Assembly: GCA_016794525.1 (NCBI GenBank)
Contig: JAEUJY010000062.1
Coordinates: forward strand, 186,001-250,000
Length of the DNA stretch: 64,000 nt
Direction of reading: 5' to 3'
From: Myxococcales bacterium
GTDB lineage: Bacteria; Myxococcota_A; Polyangia; Haliangiales; Haliangiaceae
A model generated the notes under the pieces. The model was not told where the DNA came from and made no database searches. It saw nothing but the letters and a program-made list of their open reading frames with translations. Below are positions 54,501-62,188 of the stretch, piece after piece (position 1 is the first letter of the stretch; the number at the start of each line of letters is the position of its first letter). Position numbers and translations under genes: made by a program.

Positions 54501-55623
54501 CGCGCTGAATCCCAATACGCGGACCTGCCCGACGTTTCGCTGGAGACGCGACGCCGAGATCAACAAGGCGATCTATCGCCGCGTGCCGGTCCTGTGGCGC
54601 GAGGACGCGGAGGATGGCAACCCGTGGGGCATTCGCTTCATGGCGATGCTGCACATGTCAGGTGACTCCGGATCGTTCCACGACCGCGCGACCTGTGAAC
54701 GAGACGGTTTCGTGCTGAAGGGCAACGTCTTCGAACGTGGGGCGTCGCGGCGCTTGCCGCTCTACGAAGCCAAGATGGTCCACCACTTTGACCATCGCTT
54801 CGCCACCTACGAGGGGCAGACCGACGCCCAAGCCAACCAAGGAAAGTGCCCGGAGTTTCAGGACGCCGACCACAGCGACTCGACGAAGCTCCCGCATCCC
54901 TACTACTGGGTCGACGAGACCGAGGTCTCGAAGCAGCTCGCTGGGAGATGGAGCCGGTCCTGGCTCATCGGCTGGCGCGACATCGCACGCTCTTCCGACA
55001 TGCGCACCGTGATCGCCGCGATGATCCCGGCCATGGCCGTGGGCCACAAGCTCCCGTTGCTGCTCTCCAGCGCACCCGCGCCCAGTACCGCCGCCTTGTA
55101 CGGCGCATTGTGCTCGCTCGTCTTTGACTACGCGGCGAGGCAGAAGGTCGGCGGAACAAGCCTTACCTACTTCATCGTCAAGCAACTGCCGGTGCCCACG
55201 CCGGACGCTCTGTCGCGCGCTGCGGCTTGGGACGCGACCATTACGACGGAGACTTGGCTAGCGTCGCGGGTGCTAGAGCTGACCTACAACTCGAACGACA
55301 TGGCCGGCTTTGCGCGGGACATGGAGTACATCGGCCCGCCCTTCCGCTGGGACCCTGAGCGCCGCGCCATCTTGCGCGCCGAACTCGACGCCGCCTTCTT
55401 CCACCTCTACGGCCTCGACGCCGACGACACCGCCTACATCCTGGACACCTTCCCCGTCCTCCGCGACAAGGAAGTCCGCCAGTTCGGCGAGTACCGCACC
55501 CGCCGCCTCGTCCTCGACCGCTACGCCGCCCTCGCCACCGCCATCGCCACCCGCACCCCCTACAGCTCCCCCCTCTCCCCGCCCCCCGCCTCCCCCCTCG
55601 CCGCCCACCCGGGGAAGCCATGA
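51586..55623 (+). CDS. Eco57I-class adenine-specific DNA methyltransferase (type IIL/DrmMI-like, 1345 aa)
   Basis: GTG start. Residues about 120-440 form the helical front part seen in type IIG/IIL enzymes; I see no clear PD-(D/E)xK catalytic set there, so cleavage may be missing. YYTPTSLVDCLL precedes motif I VVDPACGSGHFLV (about residues 489-501). The catalytic motif is VVLGNPPWERVKL (NPPW, about residues 784-787). Residues about 865-1245 should be the target-recognition region; its codon use is visibly less GC-biased than the rest. The C-terminus returns to normal style. It probably supplies host methylation for the helicase operon, as DrmMI does in DISARM. Overlap with the next gene is ATGA. 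Confidence 0.82.
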   Translation: MTTQLATITSVGGLLPPDLLARIVAGDRDVPGIGPGDYGLDDGITLREAISRAWNRLVPAWRAFVAARDKLPKDDPATTVTREKFLQPLFEELRFGRVAPRAAYQVDDRTYAITHAWGEVPIHMLGAGVSLDTKQAKVAGAAKSSPHGLVQDFLNRSKPHLWAIVTNGLSLRLLRDHHSLTTQAYVDVDLEAMFEGNHYADFALAWMVFHQSRFEAARPEDCWLEKWFTLARDQGVAALDDLRGGVERAIEALGRGFLRHKDNAGLRDELRDSALDKQEYYRELLRLVYRCIFLFSTEERDVLLDPSAPESAKERYRRFYATRRLREMAGTMRGGPHGDLWQGLMTVMRGLDTGCAPLGLPALGSFLWSPSAVPHLGTASLANEDLLTAMRELSYLSRNGKRFPVAWRTVAADELGGIYEGLLELHPSLDVDAGAFELETAAGHERKKTGSYYTPTSLVDCLLDTALDPVVDAAVKGKGRDAAEAALLALKVVDPACGSGHFLVAAARRMARRLATVRTGDDEPSPPELRHALRDVIGRCVYGVDLNEMAVELCKVALWMEAIEPGRPLSFLDAHVQHGNALLGATPALIARGVPDEAWEVLEGDDKAVAKALKKRNRDERKAAEKQQGTMFAGSAGEKAAGKLMEAARAALEGGDAGIGDVRAMEDRWSRFQKSREYQEARLVASAWCAAFVWRKAGEDPGLAAAAPTAGVFASLRAEGGAAAGAASGRLVKEVRALDNQYFFFHWHLQFPDVFGVKAGAAGADAGEDDVTGWTGGFDVVLGNPPWERVKLQEKEFFAGRSDEIAKAENAAVRKRLIAKLPTQDPALWSAWCDALRRAEGESQWMRASGRYPLCGRGDVNTYSIFAEVSRSLMNGTGRVGIITPPGIATDDTTKLFFSSLVDTGELAAFYEFENEERVFPAVDHRVHFALTGLARGRAAANAKADIVFNVRRTAQLADADRHVELLPADFVALNPNTRTCPTFRWRRDAEINKAIYRRVPVLWREDAEDGNPWGIRFMAMLHMSGDSGSFHDRATCERDGFVLKGNVFERGASRRLPLYEAKMVHHFDHRFATYEGQTDAQANQGKCPEFQDADHSDSTKLPHPYYWVDETEVSKQLAGRWSRSWLIGWRDIARSSDMRTVIAAMIPAMAVGHKLPLLLSSAPAPSTAALYGALCSLVFDYAARQKVGGTSLTYFIVKQLPVPTPDALSRAAAWDATITTETWLASRVLELTYNSNDMAGFARDMEYIGPPFRWDPERRAILRAELDAAFFHLYGLDADDTAYILDTFPVLRDKEVRQFGEYRTRRLVLDRYAALATAIATRTPYSSPLSPPPASPLAAHPGKP

Positions 55624-56876
55624 CGCCCACGTTCGAGGCGATTCGCTCGCAGCTACCCGTGGGACAAGGTGGTCTTCATTCCACCTTGCTTCGCTTGGCT
55701 GGTCGGGAATTCTGGTTCATCTACGACTGCGGATCTTCCAACCGGTCGTCTCTCTGGCGTGAACTCGACAGCCTCGACAACGACTTCGGCGAAAGACCGC
55801 TTGATCTGCTCGTGCTCTCACACCTTGACGAAGACCACGTCAACGGCGTCGAGCGGTTGCTCTCGCGGCGAAAGGTGCGGCGCGTCATGCTCCCCTACCT
55901 CGACGAGGACGAGAAGCTGGTGCTAGTGGCGCGGGCTGCGTCGAACGACGCCGTGACCGAGGCCAACCTGCGCCTCTACGCGGATCCTGAGGGTTGGTTC
56001 GAGCGGCATGGGGTCGAAGTCATCCTAGTGCAGCCGACACGCGGCGGCGATGTCGCTCCGCCCGACCCTTCTCCAGGAGACCCACCGCAACCGCTGGACG
56101 ACGACGTGCATGAGTGGAGCGCGATCGAAGAAGACTGGGACTTGGAGATTGCTGGCTCTCAACCGCGCCCGAGTGCCGTGGGCGACGAGAGGGGCGGGCC
56201 TACGTCGAAGGCAAGCGCACGGCGCTCCAAGCGGAAGCAAGCGGCAGCCCCGCGCCGCGAACTCCCCGCCGGGGAGCCGTTGACAGTCCGTGCACGCCTG
56301 AACTCGATTTGGGAGCTCGTGCCATTCTGGTGTCCCGCCGAGGGCGCCGCGACGTTTGCGGCGAAGGTGAGGCGCAAGCTCAAGCTCAAGGGCAAGCTCA
56401 CTGCGAGGAAGCTGAGCCCCGTCCTTTCGAGCTACGAGCTGCGGCGCGAGCTTGCCGACCTCTACAAGTCCTCGTTCGCGAGCAGAAACCGGACATCGCT
56501 CTGTCTCTACTCGGGGCCCGGCTGGGGATTGCGACCTAAGGACCGACAACGGGGGGCAAGGGCATGGCTCTCCACCGGCGACGCGCCGCTGGCGTCGACC
56601 CAGTATCAGCGGTACTTCACGAGCTTCTTCGGGAGCCGCTTCCCAATCGTGGACACGGTGGTACTCCCTCATCACGGCGCGCGCACAGCATTTCCGCGCC
56701 AGGGTCTATCGGGCCTGCGCCCAGACGTGTGGATCGCCGCCGCCGGCAAGAACAGCTATGGTCACCCCGATCCTGGCCTACGAGCCGCCTTGCGTCGGCA
56801 CGCGTCATTTTGGCAGGTGTCAACCCGCCGTGGCACGCTGTACTCCGATGAGTTCAGCGTCTATGTACGCAAGTGA
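55620..56876 (+). CDS. Metallo-beta-lactamase-fold protein (ComEC-type HxDxDH motif)
   Basis: 418 residues. LVLSHLDEDHVNGVERLL (about residues 62-79) carries H-x-D-x-D-H, the ComEC/Rec2-like version of the MBL metal motif. LPHHGARTAF (about residue 348) is the downstream His motif and AAGKNSYGHPDP the last metal region, as in ComEC-type nucleases. A charged, Lys/Arg-rich insert (about residues 140-210) and a KLKLKGKLTARKLS stretch split the fold. The protein lacks membrane helices, so it is a stand-alone soluble MBL hydrolase, likely a nuclease or phosphodiesterase. Cotranslated with the methyltransferase. Not part of canonical DISARM. Confidence 0.7.
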   Translation: MTPTFEAIRSQLPVGQGGLHSTLLRLAGREFWFIYDCGSSNRSSLWRELDSLDNDFGERPLDLLVLSHLDEDHVNGVERLLSRRKVRRVMLPYLDEDEKLVLVARAASNDAVTEANLRLYADPEGWFERHGVEVILVQPTRGGDVAPPDPSPGDPPQPLDDDVHEWSAIEEDWDLEIAGSQPRPSAVGDERGGPTSKASARRSKRKQAAAPRRELPAGEPLTVRARLNSIWELVPFWCPAEGAATFAAKVRRKLKLKGKLTARKLSPVLSSYELRRELADLYKSSFASRNRTSLCLYSGPGWGLRPKDRQRGARAWLSTGDAPLASTQYQRYFTSFFGSRFPIVDTVVLPHHGARTAFPRQGLSGLRPDVWIAAAGKNSYGHPDPGLRAALRRHASFWQVSTRRGTLYSDEFSVYVRK

Positions 56877-57004
56877 GCGCCGCGCGGGATCCATGGCCCA
56901 CGTGGCCGGCTCGGACCGAGGTGCCGCACCAGTTGCTGGATTCAGTGCTTTCAGCACGACGGACTGATCGTCTACGCGCCCAATCGGGGTGGCAAGGAAG
57001 CGTG

Positions 57005-58177
57005 ATGAGTCAAACAAAACTTGATTCGTACATTGCACAGAAACTCGGGCGAGAGGGCGTGCGCTTCTATCACGCCGAGAACTTGCGCAACTTCTCGACG
57101 TACTGCACGGCGGGCGCGCTGCTATCGCGCGCGGAGTTGATGCGACGCGACCCCGTGGGGTTCACGCGCTTCCGTTCCGACGAAGAGGACGAACGGCTCG
57201 GCGCACTCTCGCGCGTCTTCGGCAACATCTACGACTTTGGCTCGATCTTCGCCAAGGCCAAGAACACGATCCCAAACATCTATGGCCCGATCACGCTCGT
57301 ATTCCGACCGTCGGTCTTCGGAGGAATGACGGACATAGCAATAACGCCGCACAGCATCGTCACGCATCGCGACCAGTGGCAGAGCGAACGGGTTGCCGAC
57401 GCAGCGACTGTCGACTCGATTGTTGGTGGCGATGGCTTCGGCGGCGCGGTGGCCAGACAATGGCAGATGTGCGAGCTGTCCTGCGCCGAGCCGGCGCTTT
57501 CCTTCGGAGCGCTTGAGCGCATACTTGTGGAACCAATCAAGATTGGTGACAAGCAACTGGTCGACTACGTGCGCTCGGTCGCCGCCGGCCTCGGTGTCCC
57601 AATCGCCGTGCGCGTATATCGGCACACCGTGAACGTTGACTTGCTTCAGAATCTGGTCTCATTCTGCGAAGCTCTGACCGAGGGGCTCGACGATGAAAGA
57701 TGGTCGTTCGATGAGGTTGCCCTGGCAGACTGGAAGGGGCTCACCGACGACAAACGGAAACGCCTAGCGGGCTGGTGCCGATACTTCTATTTCGGCACGC
57801 TAGCCGAGGCGCGGGAGGGCGACTTCATAGGGCAGATGGATGAGGCCGATGACGGCGACGACCGCTCGATCTGCGAGTTGTGTGATCCGGGCAGTGATTC
57901 GCCGCCCGCACTCGTAGACTATCAGCCTGCTGAGCCGGGCGAGTCCGGGCGAGGAAGTCTCGACATCGGACACTGTGGTAACTGCAACGGCATCTCCGTG
58001 CGGTGCCGGCAGTGCGATGCGGTTCACTCGTTCGGCGAGTGGGAGTACGACAAGCCGGTGTCATGCGGCGGCGGCTGTGGCCTTCGCTTCATGGTCGTCA
58101 GCAATCGGAGTAGCGATGGCTCGTCTCTATACGTGGAACTTCTTGACGAGGACGCCGGGGAAGGCGTCGAGGGCTGA
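57005..58177 (+). CDS. Zinc-ribbon protein with possible DarT/ADP-ribosyltransferase-like N-terminus
   Basis: 390 residues from ATG (MSQTKLDSYIAQKLG) with AAGGAAG as ribosome binding site 6 nt upstream; a GTG at 56873 overlapping the previous stop is the alternative. Residues 20-40 read VRFYHAENLRNFSTYCTAGA then LLSRAEL. This resembles the NAD-pocket entry of DarT/DUF4433-type ADP-ribosyltransferases (FYHITxxxNLxxIxxxGxLxSR). DFGSIFAKAKNTIPNIYGPITLVF follows in two parts. The C-terminus has multiple Cys pairs (CELC, CGNCNG, CRQC, CGGGC), a zinc-ribbon cluster. Base composition is lower in GC than neighbours, a sign of recent acquisition. The enzymatic guess is weak. Confidence 0.5.
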   Translation: MSQTKLDSYIAQKLGREGVRFYHAENLRNFSTYCTAGALLSRAELMRRDPVGFTRFRSDEEDERLGALSRVFGNIYDFGSIFAKAKNTIPNIYGPITLVFRPSVFGGMTDIAITPHSIVTHRDQWQSERVADAATVDSIVGGDGFGGAVARQWQMCELSCAEPALSFGALERILVEPIKIGDKQLVDYVRSVAAGLGVPIAVRVYRHTVNVDLLQNLVSFCEALTEGLDDERWSFDEVALADWKGLTDDKRKRLAGWCRYFYFGTLAEAREGDFIGQMDEADDGDDRSICELCDPGSDSPPALVDYQPAEPGESGRGSLDIGHCGNCNGISVRCRQCDAVHSFGEWEYDKPVSCGGGCGLRFMVVSNRSSDGSSLYVELLDEDAGEGVEG

Positions 58178-58472
58178 ATCCCCACTGCCTTGTGAGGCGA
58201 GGAATCGGCCTGGGTCGACCAGCGGGTCCTCCATGACCTGCGCCGGGCCCTGACCAAGATCAAGCGCCTTCACGCTGCCCGAGCCTCGCTGAGCTCGCAG
58301 CCCCCGCCGGGCCATCTCACCCGCCCCTCCGGGCCCACCGGCCCGCCTCCAGCGAATCACCCCGGCCAACTGCGCGTTCATCCTCGCCCCGCCACGACGT
58401 CTACGCCTGGCACGCCCGCTGCTCTAGCGACGATCGCCCGCGGTCGACGCGGACTTCACGAGGAGTGACGAG
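58178..58472. other. Gene-free spacer with a possible decayed coding fragment
   Basis: No complete gene. The + strand from about 58209 reads WVDQRVLHDLRRALTKIKRL and continues to about 58280, a protein-like helical stretch without a start, then decays to Pro-rich noise. It may be a remnant of a lost gene. The end of the spacer provides a strong ribosome binding site (GAGGAG at 58460-58465) for the next gene. Confidence 0.35.
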
Positions 58473-61082
58473 ATGGGCCTCTTGCAGTACGCGAACCTGG
58501 GTCTCACGACCGACTTCCACCGCGCGCAGCGCGACGTCTACAACGGCCTTGGCGACCTGTACCGCCATCTGAAGACGCTGGAGCGCCACCTCGAGCGGGA
58601 CGAGGCGATCCTGCGGATCGGCTGGTCGGCCGCCGAGGCGCCCGACTGGGCACGGCCGGCCAAGGGCGACCAAGCGAAGGCGCCGCCGGGCGTCTGGATC
58701 AAGCTCGACGACAGCAGCGCCCGTGACGGCGTCGAGCAGGTCGAGGCCACCATGGCGGCGTTCCTCGATGAAGGCGCGCGCGACGTCTACGAGCGGTCGC
58801 CGTGGCGTGACGACGAGGACGACGAGGACCGCGCCCCCGCCCCGACCAACGACGAGCCCGCGCCCAGGCGGCCACGCTTTCGCTGGCTCGCCGAGCACAG
58901 CATCACGGTCCGCGACCGCGACGCGCGCGCCGGCCTGCTGCTGCTCGATCGCTTGCCGACGTTCGACAACGGCCGCGCCGTGATCGCGCTCCGGCCGAAC
59001 ACCTACGTCATCGGCAAGCAGATCCGCGCCGTCCAGCAGCTCCAGGACGCGCCCACCGAAGCCCTCCGGCCGCTGATCCAGCTCCTGCTCCCGGTCGAGC
59101 GCGTCACCTGGCCCGCCGTCGTTTCCGCGACCGAGCCGGACTGGCGGGTCCTCACCCACGCCGACCGGGCCGGCACCGAGTCGCAGCGCGAGTTCGTGCG
59201 CCGCGCCCTCGCGACGCCTGACTTCGCCATGCTCGAGGGCCCGCCGGGGTCGGGGAAGACCACCGCGATCTGCGAGCTGGTCTTGCAGATGGTCGCCGCC
59301 GGCAACCGCGTGCTGCTGTGCGCGTCGACCCACGTCGCCGTCGACAACGTGCTCGAGCGGATGATCGAGTTCGAGCACAGCGGCGACCTCGTCGCGGTGC
59401 GGATCGGCGACGAGGGCAACGTCTCGGAGGCCGTGCGCCCGTATTGCCTGCGCACGCGCCTCGCGACCGAGCAGGCTGCGCTGCGGACCTACCTCGAGCG
59501 CCAGCGACCCGGCTCGCCCGCGCAGCAGCTCTTGCTCGAGCGCCTGCGGCGGGGCCGCGGGGCGATCGAGCGGATGGTGCTCGACGCCGCCAACCTCGTG
59601 TGCGGCACGACCATCGGCATCCTGCAGCACCCCGAGATCCGCGGCACCGCGGTACCCGGCGAGCCGCGGCGTCGCCGCAGCGCCGGGCCGCTGTTCGACA
59701 TGATGATCCTGGACGAGGCGTCGAAGACCACGTTCCAGGAGTTCCTGGTGCCCGCCGTCCTGGCGCGGCGTTGGATCATCGTCGGCGACCCCAAGCAGCT
59801 CTCGCCGTACGTGGAGACCGACGAGCTCGCGGTGGGGCTCGAGGCCGCGGTCGAGGACCCGCTGACGCGGCAGGCCTGCGTGGACGTGTTCCGGGCCAAG
59901 CGCGGGAACGGTGCAACGCTGGTGATCACCAGCGATCCCAGCGTCGCCGCGACGTACCAGCAGCAGGGTGCCGGGCGCGGCGTCGAGGTGGCGCTGGCGT
60001 CGGCGCCGCCCGCGGAGACCGAGATCGCGGGCGTCGTGATCGCGTCGCCCGCCGAGCTGGACGCGGTCACGGATCGACTCCCGCTCGACGTCACCACCCT
60101 GCGCGGCGATCCGGCGGTCGGCTGGCGCGTGAGCCGGCGGATGCGCTCCGCGCCGGAGCCGGGCTCGTGGAGCGACGAGCTGGCGTGGCGCCTGGTGCGC
60201 TCCTACGAGCAGCGGCGCGGCGGAAGCACCCAGACGCTGGGACGGCTGAAGGAGGCGATCGACGACCTGGCGCCGGCCGGGCTCGGCCCGGAGCAGCAGC
60301 AGCGCTACGAGAACCAGGTCGCCGCGGTGCGGCGGGTCGCGTTGCCGTCGGTCATCGAGCTTCTGCGCCACGGCTTCGAGGGCGGCGAACGGTACCGGGC
60401 GACCGCGCTCAACTGCGGCTTCGCCGAGCCGGCGCTCGCCGAGCGCCGCGTGCTGCTCGAGTACCAGCACCGGATGCACCCCGACATCGCCGCCTTGCCG
60501 CGCGAGGTCGTCTACCAGGGCGAGGCGCTGCAGGACGCGCCCGACATGGCCGAGCGCCGGCAGTGGGACTACCCGGGGCCGCGAGCCGTCTGGGTCCACG
60601 TCGACGGAGGGTTCGAAGACGGGAACGTCAACCCTGCGGAGGTCGACGCGGTGATGACCGAGCTCGACGAGTTCGCGCAGTGGGCGCGCAACCACGGCCG
60701 GCGAGCCGACGGCCGACCGTGGGAGGTGGCGGTGCTCGCGTTCTATCGGGGTCAGGAGCGCGCGCTGCGCCTCAAGTTGCGCGGCGTCACCAAGCAGCAC
60801 GACGAGCACCGCCTGTTCACCTGGCACGGCACGACGATCTCGCTGTGCACGGTCGACCGGTTCCAGGGCCACGAGGCCGACCTGGTCTTGCTGTCGTTCG
60901 CGAACGCTCGCGCCAGCAACTTCCTGGAGAGCGAGAACCGGCTCAACGTCGCGCTGACCCGGGCGCGCTACGGCCTGCGCATCTTCGGCAACCGGGTCCA
61001 GCTCGCCAGGAGCAAGGCGCCGCTGCTGGCGGCGCTACAACGGCTGCCGAACAGCGTGCGCTGGCAAGGAGGTGTCCAGTGA
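58473..61082 (+). CDS. SF1 (DNA2/Upf1-like) helicase
   Basis: 869 residues, ATG preceded by a good GAGGAG ribosome binding site. The N-terminal 230 residues are a family-specific domain with an acidic linker (DDEDDEDRAP). SF1B motifs: Q/I region ESQREFVRRAL, Walker A EGPPGSGKTTA (about residues 254-264), motif Ia ASTHVAVDNVLERM, motif II ILDEASK (about residue 413), IVGDPKQLSPY, EYQHRMHPDIA, and CTVDRFQGHEADLVLLS (motif V). It ends with RLNVALTRARYGL (motif VI). All are intact. An insertion of about 190 residues sits between motifs III and IV. It opens a tight run of overlapping genes with the winged-helix, PLD and CARF-like genes. Confidence 0.8.
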   Translation: MGLLQYANLGLTTDFHRAQRDVYNGLGDLYRHLKTLERHLERDEAILRIGWSAAEAPDWARPAKGDQAKAPPGVWIKLDDSSARDGVEQVEATMAAFLDEGARDVYERSPWRDDEDDEDRAPAPTNDEPAPRRPRFRWLAEHSITVRDRDARAGLLLLDRLPTFDNGRAVIALRPNTYVIGKQIRAVQQLQDAPTEALRPLIQLLLPVERVTWPAVVSATEPDWRVLTHADRAGTESQREFVRRALATPDFAMLEGPPGSGKTTAICELVLQMVAAGNRVLLCASTHVAVDNVLERMIEFEHSGDLVAVRIGDEGNVSEAVRPYCLRTRLATEQAALRTYLERQRPGSPAQQLLLERLRRGRGAIERMVLDAANLVCGTTIGILQHPEIRGTAVPGEPRRRRSAGPLFDMMILDEASKTTFQEFLVPAVLARRWIIVGDPKQLSPYVETDELAVGLEAAVEDPLTRQACVDVFRAKRGNGATLVITSDPSVAATYQQQGAGRGVEVALASAPPAETEIAGVVIASPAELDAVTDRLPLDVTTLRGDPAVGWRVSRRMRSAPEPGSWSDELAWRLVRSYEQRRGGSTQTLGRLKEAIDDLAPAGLGPEQQQRYENQVAAVRRVALPSVIELLRHGFEGGERYRATALNCGFAEPALAERRVLLEYQHRMHPDIAALPREVVYQGEALQDAPDMAERRQWDYPGPRAVWVHVDGGFEDGNVNPAEVDAVMTELDEFAQWARNHGRRADGRPWEVAVLAFYRGQERALRLKLRGVTKQHDEHRLFTWHGTTISLCTVDRFQGHEADLVLLSFANARASNFLESENRLNVALTRARYGLRIFGNRVQLARSKAPLLAALQRLPNSVRWQGGVQ

Positions 61083-62188
61083 AGCCGCCGATTAACCTGT
61101 CGCGCCGGGTCGCCGTGACGCCGTGGCATATCCTGGCGAAGGTCGCGCTCGCGGCCCAGCGCGAATGGGAGCCCGCGGTCCTGCGGATGATTGCGGACGA
61201 GAGATCGGTCACCGCCGACCGCGTCGCGGAGCATCTGCTGGCCGGACGCACCTCGGTGGCGAAGCGCCTGCTGCGGACCTGCGAGACCCTCGGCCTGGCC
61301 TACGAGGTCTCGCGCGGCGCCTTCGAACTCACCGAGGACGGCCTGCGCGCTGCGGAGACCGGCGAGCTCCTCATCCCAGAGGATGGCACCTGGACGCTGT
61401 GGCACAGCCTGGATCGGATGCTGCCGTCGCCCGTGGTCGCGCTGGAGCCGTTCCAGGACCCTGCCACCTTCGACGACGTCCAGCGCTCGAAGCGCAAGGA
61501 GCCGATGCGCAAGTTCGTGCGGCTCTCGGACCCGGTCTTGGCCCTGCGCGGCCAGACCGTCGCCATCCTGCATGGCGACCACCGGCGCGTGCGGTTCGAC
61601 GAGCTGCGGCCGCAGGGCGAGGAGGCGTCGGATGCCTATCCGCAGCTTACGCTCGAGCTCGCGCTGAGCGCGACCCAAGCATCCGCCCGTGTACGGGGCA
61701 CGCTGAACCGCACGCCGATCGATCTGGGGCTCCCCCCGACTGGCCCGAGCCACGACGACGCGTGGACCGCGCTCTTGAGCGCCGCCGGGATGATGGATCG
61801 CTGGGACGAGTCGGCGGGCGTGCTGCGCGTCGGGTTCGCGGAGACCTCGATCGACGAGCGCAAGACGTTCGCACGCGACCTCGCGGTCAGGCGGTCGACC
61901 ATCGGCGCATGGGGGACGTTCGACGACACGGTGATCAAGGGGGTGCGACTCGCGCCGGCGACGCCGGCCGACGCTGAAGCCTGGGCGACGTGGCGCCTGC
62001 TCCAGGCGGTGCAGAGCACAGCGACCCGGGAACGGTTCGCCGACTGGTCCCGAACGGCGGCGGCGCCGTTCGGTGCTCCGTCGCCGCCCACACCTGACCG
62101 CGCGACGCTGGCCAAGCTCGCGCGCGACGAAGGCCGCCCGACCCCCACGTACTGGCGGCTGCAGGCCGCGGAGGACTGGAACCTATGA
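61079..62188 (+). CDS. Winged-helix-containing protein of unknown function
   Basis: 369 residues from a GTG overlapping the helicase stop (GTGA). Residues about 30-100 look like a winged helix: RMIADERSVTADRVAEHLLA, then SVAKRLLRTCETLGLAYEVS and a wing FELTEDGLRAAE. The rest has no recognised fold and includes a beta-rich centre and the charged IDERKTFARDLAVRR. It is flanked by a helicase and a PLD nuclease with 4-base overlaps on both sides, so it is probably a DNA-binding or adaptor subunit of the same complex rather than a stand-alone repressor. Confidence 0.6.
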   Translation: MKPPINLSRRVAVTPWHILAKVALAAQREWEPAVLRMIADERSVTADRVAEHLLAGRTSVAKRLLRTCETLGLAYEVSRGAFELTEDGLRAAETGELLIPEDGTWTLWHSLDRMLPSPVVALEPFQDPATFDDVQRSKRKEPMRKFVRLSDPVLALRGQTVAILHGDHRRVRFDELRPQGEEASDAYPQLTLELALSATQASARVRGTLNRTPIDLGLPPTGPSHDDAWTALLSAAGMMDRWDESAGVLRVGFAETSIDERKTFARDLAVRRSTIGAWGTFDDTVIKGVRLAPATPADAEAWATWRLLQAVQSTATRERFADWSRTAAAPFGAPSPPTPDRATLAKLARDEGRPTPTYWRLQAAEDWNL

